DNA from: Sordaria brevicollis
Taxonomy: Eukaryota > Ascomycota > Sordariomycetes > Sordariales > Sordariaceae
NCBI GenBank assembly: GCA_033439795.1
Contig: JAUTDP010000009.1
Span: forward strand, 3,100,001 to 3,164,000
Length of the DNA stretch: 64,000 nt
Direction of reading: 5' to 3'
Both the position numbers and the translations under genes were made by a program. Of the stretch, positions 46,901-57,194 are shown piece by piece (the stretch's first letter is position 1; each line of letters begins with the position of its first letter). The notes beneath the pieces are model-generated. The model was not told the origin of the DNA. It searched no databases and was given only the letters and a program-made list of their open reading frames with translations.

Positions 46901-47310
46901 CACCTCACACTCAAATCCTCGATCAATGGTCTGGCCCCCACCAGTTTCCAGTTATACAGTTACAGTATCCGAGTAGGTACCTACCTTGTCCCATCTTTTG
47001 GTAATACACTATCATTTTTCTCTCCATCTTATGCCAACTTTTGCTAACTGAATACCACTATTCCCCCTCTGTCGATAGCACATGGTTGATCACCAGATAG
47101 GCAAATCCGGATCAACAGGGGACTGATTCAAGAGAGGCAATCGGCCCAACGGACCAGCCAAGAGCCGAGTTACGTCCGTTTAACCCATCCACCATCCCAG
47201 TGTGAGGGCATCAGCATCATCATCATCGATAGGACCACCACAGCCGACAACAGCCAACTGCTTGGATACCACCATCAGATCATCACAGACACACACACAC
47301 ATCTCATCCG
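43952..47310. other. 3.4-kb region without supportable gene
   Basis: No frame shows a family motif. A plus frame at 45039-45404 has a helical, charged run, but no start or splice support. (AC)n at 47289-47302 lies just before the regulator gene, whose promoter is in the last kilobase. Confidence 0.5.
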
Positions 47311-50300
47311 ATGGACCCCCGAATGGTTCGGCCGAGTCCGACGACAACAACCGCCTCCTATCCTTCACCCACTGTCACTGTTGCCCACGTGCCCGGAGCT
47401 GCCGTACCAACAACTGTAGTCCCGGTCAACGATGGAGGAGTGGACGGCTACAACACGGCCTTGGTCACCGAGCTGTTGAGACACAAGCGCAAAGCCCGAG
47501 ATGTCAAGTCCTGTTTTCCGTGTCGACACCGCAAGGTCCGGTGCGATGGTGGCATGCCATGTTCCAACTGCGTCAAGAGGGATCATGTCTCACTCTGTCG
47601 AAGAGTCACCACCACTCCTGGAACCTCGACAGTAAACAAGTCAACGGCCACCAAGGGGATACCTGTATCTGTCCAGTCTGCCTCATCGGTTGCCGCTAGT
47701 TCGCCAAGATCAGTCGGCGGCGATCCCTATGCCGGCGTTAGTAATGCCTTTGCTACTGCCTTTGACCCCACGGCAACGGGCCAGCAGCAGCAGCAGCAAC
47801 AACACCATGGCTATGTCGACCATGGCTCTCCAAGCACCATTGCCAACCATGATGTTGGACCCAACGGATGGTGTGTGGTCTCTTCCTTGTTTGCTCAAGC
47901 ACTTGCTGACCCTTCCTCGGTGCTTGATAGTACGGGATATCCCCCTCCACCACCACAACCCCAAAGAAGAGGACCACACGAAATAGCCTCACCAAACCCC
48001 CAACTCAGAGACAGCTACCTCCCACCATTAGTACAGGGCCAGCAACCACAACAGCAGGATGACGATGATGGTATCCTCCAGCGGTTGGAAAACATTGAGA
48101 GGCAGATCCAGTCTCTCAAGTCGGATCTGGTTCAACGACGGTCCAACCGGGCATACGCCAACCATCAGCCACAGCAGCAGCATCATCAAAATGAGCAACA
48201 AACACCCATATCTCACTTCTCGGTCTCCGAACACCACCAACGAGAAACCCCCGACCTCCTTCCCCGTTTAGACTCGATAGTGGCCACGTCCAACTTTCTT
48301 CAGAATTCAGCAGCCGCCTACAGCATGAACAACGGCAATCACACCCGCAAACCAAGTAGCACCCACGCCCACTACTCTGGCTCACCCCCATCATCCATGC
48401 CTATATCCCACCACCTCGACTCTCGCGCAGCCACTTCCAGCGGTAAACAGTTTGTCGAAGAAGCCACAGGCGCCACCATCTTTCTCGGCAAACGCGCCGA
48501 CCCTCCTTTGTCTCTTGGATGCTATCAAGACCCATCTCCCATCTTTCTGGGAGGTGGCGTTGGTCCTAACGGTTCAGGAAGCGCAGAAGGAGGAGGACGG
48601 ATACATGAAGTTCAACTTACCCCGCGGACCTACCCTTTCACCAATCTGTGGACGCCCGAGGCCAAGTTGGGAGACGTGTGTCGCACACTGCCTTGTCAAA
48701 GCGACATCATTCGGTACTGGCAGGCTTTTGAGACGTTTGTCTATCCGTTTTATCCATCGTTGGTAGCGCTGGATGAGTTTCGGGCGAGCATCTATGCATT
48801 TTTGTCAAGACAGCCTATGGTGAGTAGGCAACAACAAGAGGGTGAGGGTGGTAATGGGAATAACGGAATGGGAATGGCAGAGGGAGCGACGAGTTGGATC
48901 GAGGAAAATACTGACCCCAGTTGGCTGGCGTTGTTGTTTAGCGTGCTGGCGTGTGGCACCCAGTTTAGTGGCGATACGGCCCAGGAGAGGTATTTGAGGA
49001 GTAAAGTTTTTAGTGAGTCCCCTTTTTTGTGATTTCCCTTTTGTGAGGGTTGGCTAACGAGACAATAGTCTGCTCGGCATTCCAGTGTCTCCGAACGGCC
49101 AACCTCTTTTTCAAGACGGATCTCAACCAGATCCAAGCCATGGCCCTTGTCGGTCATTGTCTGAGGAATAACCTAGAGACCAACAGTGCTTGGATACTCC
49201 TCGGTGCGACTATTCGGTTGGCGCAAAGTATAGGATTGCATGAGGCCTCGATGCCGGGGTCTCAGAGCGCGTGGGCTAGCGAAGTCCATCGGAGCCAGGC
49301 TGCTCATCTTTGGTTAGTCTTTGTCTCTCTCTATCTTCATCTTTCCGTTATGTTGCTGACCTCCGTGTAACAACAGGCGCATGATCATCTGGCAAGACAC
49401 ATTCTTGTCATTTACCTACGACCGACCACCCGTCGCCACATCCACCATTCTCCACAACGACATGTTTGGCGCTCAACGCCGTCTTGGCTCTTCCGATCCA
49501 ACCAAATACTCCTTCACCGAAGCCGTCTTCCGCGTCTGCCTGGTGATTCTCGACTGGACCCGCGAGGGCAACACCATTCCCACCCCCTCCTATGGCGGCA
49601 ACCGTCGCAACTCCCAAATCCGTTCTTTATTATCCTTCAAACGCCAATTCGATCTAATCCTCAACGACTCCGTCTCCTACCTCCGGTCCGACCACGAATG
49701 TCAGACCTTACAACAACACCTCGAACGTCTAGGTCTGCAAATCCACGTCGCCTCCGCTTTGTGTCGCATGTTTCGTCTCTGCGCCGAAGCCGTCCGTGAA
49801 GATCGCGTTCTGGGAAGCGGCATCCCGGCCGTCGGACAGGAAGAAAAACAAGAGGAGGAGCAGTTGATGGGCGAATACGCGATGCACGCCACGGAAGCCG
49901 TAAAGGGGTTTTTGGATATGTACAGACTTAGTCCGACGGTGTGTAGGAGTTGGCCGTTTGTGCATAATGCGGTTAGTTCGGCGGTTATGTTGAGGGAGTT
50001 TTTGGTGGGTGAAATTGGTGGGACGACGCATGGGGAGATGGCGCCGGGGGGGAATGGGGGTGGGAGTGGTGGAAGTGGGAGTGGGAGTGGGGGAGGAAAT
50101 CAGCACCACCAGGGACAGCAGGGGCAGCAGGGGCAGCACCAGCAAGGGCAGCAGCAACAAAGGGAAGGTCAACAACAACAGCAACAACAGCAACAGCAGC
50201 AACAGCAAAATGTGGTGGTGGTGGGTAGTGGACAAGGGATGCAAGCTTTACGACATGAGTGGACGAGGAGGAGCGAGCCGCTTGTTAGGGAGCTGATTAG

Positions 50301-50415
50301 GGTGTTGGAAAAGGAGGAGAGGGAGAGTGAGTGGTTGGATGCGGATACGAATGTTCGACATTCGGGACCGCATTCGAGGGCGTTGAGGGCTTTGAAGGAG
50401 AGTTATGGGCGGTGA
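47311..50415 (+). CDS. Zn(II)2Cys6 transcription factor with fungal_trans domain
   Basis: DNA-binding regulator, nuclear. Exons 47311-49012, 49069-49312 and 49377-50415, with introns of 56 and 64 nt; total 994 aa. The zinc cluster is complete in SCFPCRHRKVRCDGGMPCSN followed by CVKRDHVSLC (spacing C-2-C-6-C-5-C-2-C-8-C), preceded by basic KRKARDVK. A Gln/His-rich and Ser-rich linker follows, with a short coiled coil at ILQRLENIERQIQSLKSDL. The middle regulatory domain begins near YWQAFETFVYPFYPSLVALD and carries the typical WILLGATIRLAQSIGLHEAS and (across intron 2) HLWRMIIWQDTFLSFTYDRP. The splice junctions were chosen because they restore these blocks. Near the C terminus an inserted Gly/Ser and then Gln-rich run (CAG/CAA repeats, 50095-50208) interrupts the domain. 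No cluster partner is evident next to it; its targets are unknown. Confidence 0.92.
50096..50208. repeat. CAG/CAA repeat coding a Gln-rich tract
   Basis: Trinucleotide-type repeat inside exon 3 of the regulator gene, encoding long Gln runs separated by Gly and His. Probably length-variable between strains. Confidence 0.8.
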
Positions 50416-51213
50416 TCTCACTCCTCGTAGTGTTGGATGATTGCATGGAAGGAAAGTTGGATATTCGAAGGAGATATAGAGAGATCAGAATTTCAACATT
50501 TAAGGTACGGGACCATTTAAGTGAGAAAAGTGGAATGATTCGGGATGTAGAATGAGCATACACGATGGGATAGAAATGTCACTGTAGATAGCACACGCGG
50601 AGTTCATGTTTTGCGAAGAAAAATCATTTGAGGTATGGAATTCTTGGAGCTTGGAATATAATTGCATCAGGCTTGTAGGTACATACACATATGGGATGAA
50701 CTGGTGGCGTTTGTAACTGTCCTGTCTGTTCGTCCTATTGGGCACTCGGGCATGCATCATACGGTGGTCGAGGATCATGCGGGGCAGGTAGGTAGAGGTC
50801 TGCTGGAGTGACCGGGACACTGGAGGTGCCGTCGGGATTCTGAATATGACTGATATCTTCCAGAAACTTCCGTTCGTTAATGCCAGGTCCGTTCGACGAT
50901 AACTCGGGCAATTCCGTATGAGTGTAGTGAGGTTATTCTTCACTTGATGGGGCCGCCGGAGGCCTCACTAGCAGATAGAAACACTGAACCCGGCATTCAC
51001 AACAATGTAGAGGAGAACAAAACACTGGAACAAACCACTAGCAGAACATCACGGGTAGAAGTACTCGATGTATTCAAGAAAAAAGTATGTACAAAAACGC
51101 CTATGAAGAATGCAATCAAAGTCTAAAAAAGTCTAACCGAACAACACCGACGATGCAAAACACTGATCAAAGAAACCACCACTCTCCAGGGGCATCAAAC
51201 CAGCCATCTCTGA
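50416..51213. other. Intergenic region with a degraded repeat copy
   Basis: Minus strand about 50900-50720 carries a 58-codon protein-like run (ELPELSSNGPGINERKFLED, then ISHIQNPDGTSSVPVTPADL) ending in a stop. This segment and the adjoining 50681-50712 match plus-strand 62250-62373. The rest is the 3' side of the P450 gene. Confidence 0.5.
50681..50900 (-). repeat. Diverged dispersed repeat, copy 1
   Basis: The minus strand of 50681-50712 and plus strand of 62341-62373 share the core ACGCCACCAGTTCATCCCAT; over 32 aligned bases 27 agree and all differences are transitions. Weaker similarity continues through 50747-50790 (CTGCCCCGC..GATC..CACCG) against 62297-62338. Confidence 0.6.
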
Positions 51214-52956
51214 TCAAGCCTTCACCGGAGCATTAGGACTCTTAGCAGGCCACTCCGTCCTCCTCTTCGCCGTCACATACAGATTCAGCGGCCTAATCAG
51301 CTGAAACTCCGGATCGTACTCAATAGCCTCAAACCCTTCCCTGGTAAACTTGTACCTGTACAACAGCTCGCTCAGCAAGATCTTGATCTCCAAAAGGGCA
51401 AAGTTAAACCCAATGCACGATCTCGCGCCCGTGGCAAACGGCATATACGCGCCGCGGTGGCGGTTCTTGACCTCCTCGGTATCCCACCTATCCGGGTCAA
51501 AGCGGAACGGATCGTGCCAGTGCTCCGGGTTGGTATGGATCGCGTACAGCGCCGGGATGACGCACACGTTTTCGGGGAGGCGGTAGCCGCCGGGGAGGAC
51601 GACGTCAGTCTTTGTGGTTCGGCCAGGTTGGAAAGAGGCGTTGTGCAGACGCTGGGTTTCCTTAAGGAAGGAGTCGAGGAAGGGGAGGGAGTGCGCGAGG
51701 TCGGGGTCCCATTCTGTTTTGTCGGAGATGTCGTAGTCGATGAGTTCTTGGAGGAGCCGGTCTTGCATGCCAGGGTAGGTGACGATGCAGTAGATGCACC
51801 ATGACAAGAGCGAAGAGGTGGTGGTGTAACCGGCTCCCGTGACGACGAGCATGTTGGAGAGGATGAGACCCTCGGGGAAGTGCTCCCCCTTTTCGTCGAC
51901 CGCGTTGACGAGGTAATCGGCCACGCAGGAGGCTTTGATGGCGGCTTCGTTCAAAGGCATGTTTTCGATTCCCGATTTGGGCGCGTTGGCGACCACGTCG
52001 GCCAGTTGGGCGTAGACGGTTTTGCGCACCTGTTGCAGGCGGGCCGGGTCGCCGAAGGGGAGGTGTTGGTACCAGGAGCCGCGGGCGGTGACTTTTTTGT
52101 TGAGGGAAAGCAGAGAGACGATGTTGGTCACGATCTCGTGCACGGGCGTGTCGATGCTGTCAAAGTGGTGATAATCAAAACCCATGGCGAACTTGCCGAC
52201 GGTTTGCGAGGCGAGTTTCACCATGTACTGGTAGACGTTCCAGGACTCGCCCTTGGCGTCGAGCTCGTCGAATACCTTGAAGGAGCCCCGCACGCAGTCT
52301 TGCATCAGCGGGGTGTAGTGGCGGACGGCTTTGGGGCCCATGGCGGGGGGGAGGAACTTGTGCGCGAGACGCCAGTTCTCGGTCTCGGTGTCGCCGATGA
52401 AGATGGCGGAGTTGTCTTTGATGCCGAAGAGCGGGTGCTCTTCCATGATCTTCTTGGTGAAGTAGGCGGACTCGGCCAGGGCGACGAGGGCGACGGACGG
52501 GTCGTCGGTCAGGTAATTGGTCCGGCCCATGTTGGTCGTCTTGATGACGTGGCCGTATTTGCGGAAGAGACGGTAGTGGTTGCCGAGATGGTCGGGGAAG
52601 ATTTCGTAGTAGGAACCGACGACGGGGAGACCTTCGGGACCCTGGGGGGAGCGGACGGGGTTGCCGTCGATGCGCATGGCGACGGGGGAGGGGGCCTTGA
52701 GGACATCGGCGACGGTGGACAGGGGCTTCTCGTCGTCGACGTCGAGGTGGAAGGTGATGCCTTGACACAAGATGTTAGTGAGGTGTTGGGAGAAGAAGAT
52801 GGATAAAGGGGGGGACATACCAGTGGGCTGAGCAACGTGGTGAGCGAGACCAACGGCCCTCTTGAGCTCCTCGAGCTTCCACGTGGGGTCAACGACGATG
52901 CCCCGGGCGGTTGATGGCTCGTCGCCGACGAGGAAGAATGTTTGTTGTGATGACAT
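51214..52956 (-). CDS. Cytochrome P450 without membrane anchor, with extra N-terminal domain
   Basis: Haem-thiolate monooxygenase-type protein, 560 aa, exons 52956-52821 and 52760-51214 with a 60-nt intron (GTATGT..CAAG, CACTAAC branch site) that is itself an open frame. There is no ATG upstream in frame. Haem motif FATGARSCIGF with Cys494; ExxR as E413-T-Q-R416; FDPDRW after it. In the I helix the usual acidic residue of AGx(D/E)TT is Thr358 (GAGYTTTSSLL). No hydrophobic anchor is present; instead about 80 residues precede the GPEGLPVVGSY hinge and read as strand-helix-strand (LEELKRAVGLAHHV helix, GITFHLDV strand), compatible with a ubiquitin-like beta-grasp fold. The enzyme should be soluble or peripherally bound. 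It is divergent to the b5/b5-reductase fusion gene, its probable electron donor. Substrate unknown. Confidence 0.9.
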   Translation of the reverse strand: MSSQQTFFLVGDEPSTARGIVVDPTWKLEELKRAVGLAHHVAQPTGMSPPLSIFFSQHLTNILCQGITFHLDVDDEKPLSTVADVLKAPSPVAMRIDGNPVRSPQGPEGLPVVGSYYEIFPDHLGNHYRLFRKYGHVIKTTNMGRTNYLTDDPSVALVALAESAYFTKKIMEEHPLFGIKDNSAIFIGDTETENWRLAHKFLPPAMGPKAVRHYTPLMQDCVRGSFKVFDELDAKGESWNVYQYMVKLASQTVGKFAMGFDYHHFDSIDTPVHEIVTNIVSLLSLNKKVTARGSWYQHLPFGDPARLQQVRKTVYAQLADVVANAPKSGIENMPLNEAAIKASCVADYLVNAVDEKGEHFPEGLILSNMLVVTGAGYTTTSSLLSWCIYCIVTYPGMQDRLLQELIDYDISDKTEWDPDLAHSLPFLDSFLKETQRLHNASFQPGRTTKTDVVLPGGYRLPENVCVIPALYAIHTNPEHWHDPFRFDPDRWDTEEVKNRHRGAYMPFATGARSCIGFNFALLEIKILLSELLYRYKFTREGFEAIEYDPEFQLIRPLNLYVTAKRRTEWPAKSPNAPVKA

Positions 52957-54290
52957 GTTGATGACTGACTTGGGGGTTTCAGGTGTGGACAACAACTGAA
53001 GGGGATGGATATCAAGAACAAGAACTTCAAAACACAAAAGACAAGTTTGGTGTTGACGCTCTTTATATCAAGATATCAATGCCAGAAAAGGTACGTGTAC
53101 CCCTTGGTCACCCTTGGTCCAGCCAGACATAGGTATGTGGAGTGGCCGAGGAACGGGAGGATGGGGGTGGATGAGTGATGATCGGGTCTCGGCATCTCGC
53201 TTTCCGCCTATCTTGTGGCTCCATGACTGGATGATTTCATGTTACAAAGACACACATTGACAAGACAGAACCATTCTGGGTGCGGGTAGGGTCTCGTTCT
53301 TCGAAGAATGGCCTCGTGGTAGATCCCCGAATCTCGTCCGCCCTCCGCCTCCGTATCATTGTCGTCGTATCTCAGATGGGTGGAGTCTATCCCAACAAGC
53401 CCATGTCCGTCTTGGGTCCGGTCAAAGTCCGGGAAATGCGGAAAGGAAGCAGGAAGGATGATCGGTCAAGGATGTCATGGAACACGGAGAATATTGGACG
53501 AACCAGCAGGGACGGAGCACGGTCACGGACGTCACGGACGGGCAAGGTTGTAACTCGACCGAAGTTCGTGCGTCCGAATCTTAGTGCCGATCCACCGAAA
53601 AAGTCGGGAATTTCCAAAGAATGGTGGCGACGATCACCAATCGGAAGCGGCCTTTATCAAAACTGTCACCGTCAAGCTTTCGGTCAAGAACGGGCGAACA
53701 AGGAAAAGAAGACGAACCCTGGCTTAGTCAAAGTGCTTGTTCTTGATACATGGCAGGGTTGGATGACAAGGGGGTTGTGGACATGAGATGAAACCATGGA
53801 GTGGACCACTTCACCTTCTCTCTTTTCTTTGCAGGAGGACAGCACACACCGTGATGATCCCCGAGTCAGGAAGGTCACAGAAGGCGTGGAGAAAATCGAG
53901 ACGGTGACCGAGGAACAGAGTTCGTCTCTACTCCATCCAAGCCGTCAACCCTTTCTTCGGCACCCGGTTCCGCAACGGGCACGTCGCGTAAACGCCGGGA
54001 ATATCTCGCCGACCAGGGCGAGCCGATATCAAAGACCCCCGATTCGGATAATCGTGAATATTGTATAATACCCCCTTTTGGCCGCCACACCGGAGTTATC
54101 TGTTCCTGTTTGGAAAGTTCAACTTTGGTTATTTGTCATCTTTTGTCGTGTTGCTTGCTCTTTGGATTTATATCCAACCCACTACACTCGTTACACTCCT
54201 TGTTGTGTGTTTAACTCTTTGTTTTATTACTTTTCAAGGTTGCCGGTCTCCTTGACTTGCTCATAAAAAAGACAAAAAAGAAAACTCAAA
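52957..54290. promoter_or_regulatory. Shared divergent promoter region of P450 and b5-b5 reductase genes
   Basis: The two start codons are 1,334 bp apart and the genes point outwards. A TATAAAG lies on the minus strand at 53061-53067, about 105 bp upstream of the P450 start. Near the other gene TTTATATCC occurs at about 54164-54172. The middle carries an open plus frame (53280-53786) with no family features. Confidence 0.55.
53061..53067 (-). promoter_or_regulatory. Candidate TATA box of the P450 gene
   Basis: TATAAAG about 105 bp upstream of the start codon at 52956. Confidence 0.4.
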
Positions 54291-55884
54291 ATGGCCGCCA
54301 CATTTACCCTCGACGAAGTGCGCAAGCACAACAACAAGGACGATATTTGGATGGTTATTCACAACAAGGGTAAGTCCTCCTTTTTGACTGCTGGACAATA
54401 TACACTGCTAACGTCAAACCAGTCTACGACGTGACAAAGTACCTCGAAGACCACCCCGGTGGCGCCATCATCCTTCGTGAGGCCGCCGGCACCGATGCCA
54501 CCGAACAGTTCGTCGAAGTCGGACACTCTGTCGAGGCCACCGATATCCTAAAAGACCTCTACGTCGGTGACTTGGCTGAGGATGTGCGTTCTTTTCTCAC
54601 CCCCCTTTTACCCCTGGATCATCACTAACATTGAGACAACAGGAACACGCCGAAGAGGTCGAGATCTTCCGACCGACCTTTGAAAAGGTTGCCATGGAAG
54701 CCGCCATCGACGTCAAGGCCATCGCCAAGTCCAAGGTCCGCAACAACATCAAGAAGACGGTCGCCATGTCCTCCGTCATCGCCTCCGTCGGCGCCGTCGG
54801 CCTGGCCAAGGGGTGGTGGACCGGTCCCGAATGGGCCATGGCCGCCGTCGCCACCGCTCAGAAGCCCGTCTCCCAGCTCGCCGACTTCATCCGCGCCAAG
54901 TTCGCTCAAAACGGCGGCTCCTCCAAGCTCTTCTGGTGGGGCGTCGGCATCGCCACCGTCGTCGAGCTGTCCCTGACCGCCACCGTCACCACCTGGGCCC
55001 TCTCCAAGTTCGAAGCCCAAAAGGAATTCACCCACTTCCCGCGCCGCCGCCCGGCCAAGAAGGACCGCAAGGTGCCCATCCTCAACATCCCCACCTCCTC
55101 CACCTCCGGGCCCGCCGTCAAGCCCGCGCCCAAGGTCCTCGACCCGGCCGACTGGCGCAAGTTCAAGCTCGTCCGCAAGGTTTTGGTGTCTCCCAACGTC
55201 TACCACCTCGTCTTCGCCCTCCCCCGTCCCTCCGACGTCCTGGGCTTGCCCACGGGCCAGCACATTGCCCTGCGCGCCATGATCGACGGCAAGTCCGTCT
55301 CGCGCTCCTACACGCCCGTGTCCAACAACTCCGACTTGGGACGCGTCGAGCTGCTGATCAAGGTCTACGACAAGGGTCTCATGACCAAACACCTCGAGGG
55401 AATGCAAATCGGCGACTTCATCGACATCCGCGGCCCCAAGGGCGCCATGCAATACGTGCCCAACTCGTACGCGAAAGAAATCGGCATGATCGCCGGCGGC
55501 ACCGGTATCACGCCCATGTACCAGCTCATCCGCGCCATCTGCGAGGATCCCACCGATAACACCAAAATCTCCCTCCTGTACGCTAACAACACCGAGGCTG
55601 ACATCCTGCTTAGGCAGGAGCTGGATGGGTTTGTTAAGGCTTTCCCGGAGAAGTTGTCGGTGCAGTATGTCCTTAGCCAGGCTGGGGAGGAGTGGACTGG
55701 CCTGAAGGGTTTCGTGACGCAGGATATGATCAAGGAGTTCCTCCCGCCTGCTGGGCCCGAGACCAAGATGTTGCTTTGTGGACCGCCGCCTATGGTGGCG
55801 GCTATGAGCAAGAATCTTGTGGCGCTGGGTTTTACGGCGCCGGGGACGTTGTCGAAGGCTACGGATCAGGTTTTCTTGTTCTAG
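54291..55884 (+). CDS. Cytochrome b5 / NADH-cytochrome b5 reductase fusion protein
   Basis: Carries electrons from NADH through FAD to a b5 haem and on to an acceptor, probably at the endoplasmic reticulum. Exons 54291-54369, 54423-54583 and 54643-55884 with introns of 53 and 59 nt; 493 aa. Residues 1-80 are a b5 domain with both haem ligands (H37 in HPGG, H61 in VGHS). A linker with a Gly/Ala-rich hydrophobic stretch (about 118-137) and a clear membrane segment (WWGVGIATVVELSLTATVTT, about 178-197) follows. The reductase part has the FAD motif RSYTPVS (301-307), GPKGAM, the NADH-binding GGTGITPMYQL (365-375), CGPPPM (459-464) and the terminal DQVFLF. b5 and reductase are usually separate proteins; here the b5 is N-terminal and joined by a membrane-spanning linker. 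The gene faces a P450 gene across a common promoter region. Confidence 0.95.
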
Positions 55885-56790
55885 ATGTTTTGTCTAGGCA
55901 GGACTGATCTGGGGGTTTCCGATATTGGGGGCAGATAATGGCATGAAGCGGTGGTGGTCATTGATGTTGTTGTAATTTGCATTTACATGGGCTTGGAGCA
56001 AAAGGGGTCATTTCACGGGTTGGATACTATCATTGCGTTTTTGTTGCTTTTTTTTAGAAGGGATTAGAGGACATGGACGAGATAGAAAGATTTCCTTTGT
56101 CATAGATATCAACACGATCGTTAACATATTATGTTCTTCTTTTGCTGTGACTCCCGTCTTCTGAGTCTGTTCGAGTCTCGTGGAGATTTCCAATCTTCTT
56201 TGAGTTATCGATGGCATGTCAAGATCCGAGACTTGAGGGTCTTAGCATCTTTCCATGTCATAGGCGCCATGACTATCAACCTTATTTATATCCGTTGCTT
56301 TTTGATACTCTCTGTATTGTGTCTCTTTTCGCAACGACAGGTGTTTCCCTTTGGTCACCTCAACTGGTCTTTGAGACACCTTCCGCTGTCGAGATCATTA
56401 GGACACAGGTTAGACTACATGCTTCCTCTTGTTTGGTCTACTTGTGTTTGCCCTGCTAGATTTGCGCTCGATCCCTTCAAAATCACCGTTTATTCTGCTT
56501 CGGTCACTTTCTCGAATGGTCACTTCCACATCTAACAGTGTCCCTCATCACGATCCAGACCCTTTGCAATCACCACCTTCCGTCTTCGTCCACGTGTCTC
56601 AACCTAAAAGTTTTCCGTTTCGGCCACCTCGCGATGTTCTCGTCCGAATTATCTCCTTAAAGCAAAGAAGCTTCAACTCCAAAAACTCCGTGATCATCAC
56701 CCATCGATTCCGCTCCGAGGGAAACGATCTTCAACCCGTCTCCACCGCCATCACGATCTTTTCTAGAACATGACACTTTCACCACTCTAA
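55885..56790. other. Intergenic region
   Basis: 3' side of the b5-reductase gene followed by T/C-rich unique sequence up to the MITE. No gene supported. Confidence 0.5.
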
Positions 56791-56823
56791 GGTAGTGTTT
56801 GTTTCCCCACGATCTGGCGTAAA
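56791..56823 (+). repeat. Left terminal inverted repeat of the MITE
   Basis: 33 bp pairing with 57162-57194. Confidence 0.88.
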
Positions 56824-57161
56824 CACCCCCTTTTTCTCACGCATGCGTAAATAAAAAACCGCGTTTGTTTAAAAATCGTAAATAAGGTATAAGATTGACC
56901 CCCCTCAGATAGCCTCGCTGAGCCTTGCATACCTGGCGTAAATCGTTTCTTTTTGTATGGGGAATTTTGCGCCAAATTACGAAAAGTGATACACGCCCAA
57001 AAAAAAAGGTAAATTGGCGTACAAAGCATTTATCGCCATTATCCCCGGTCAAAAAAAAAAGAAAAAAAAAAAAAAAAGACAAAGGGGGGGTGTAAATGGG
57101 GATACGCCGCATGAACGATGTGGCCCGAGCTTTTTTCGTAAATAATTTACGCCAGGTTTAA

Positions 57162-57194
57162 TTTACGCCAAATCGTGGGCAAACAAACACTACC
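57162..57194 (-). repeat. Right terminal inverted repeat of the MITE
   Basis: 33 bp pairing with 56791-56823, two mismatches. Confidence 0.88.

Larger units (their letters stand above)
56791..57194. mobile_element. MITE, Tourist/PIF-Harbinger type, 404 bp
   Basis: The two ends are inverted copies of each other over about 33 bp: GGTAGTGTTTGTTTCCCCAC at 56791 continues with GATCTGGCGTAAA; the right end, ending at 57194, is its complement with only two mismatches (position 15 and the C/T in GATCTGG). Both ends are flanked by TAA (56788-56790 and 57195-57197), a three-base target duplication of the TWA type used by PIF/Harbinger elements. The inside has no coding capacity. It contains CGTAAA or TTTACG at least seven times, a G7/A-rich stretch near 57050-57095, and no transposase motif. 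It must have been moved by a transposase encoded elsewhere. Confidence 0.88.

Noticed and set aside
51880..52806. 308-codon open frame on the plus strand, antisense to the P450
   Set aside because: The P450 is certain from its motifs; the antisense frame is Gly/Val/Asp-rich without motifs and arises from GC-rich third positions.
54625..55452. 275-codon minus-strand frame opposite the b5-reductase gene
   Set aside because: Shadow of the strongly biased codons of the real gene; no start or domain.
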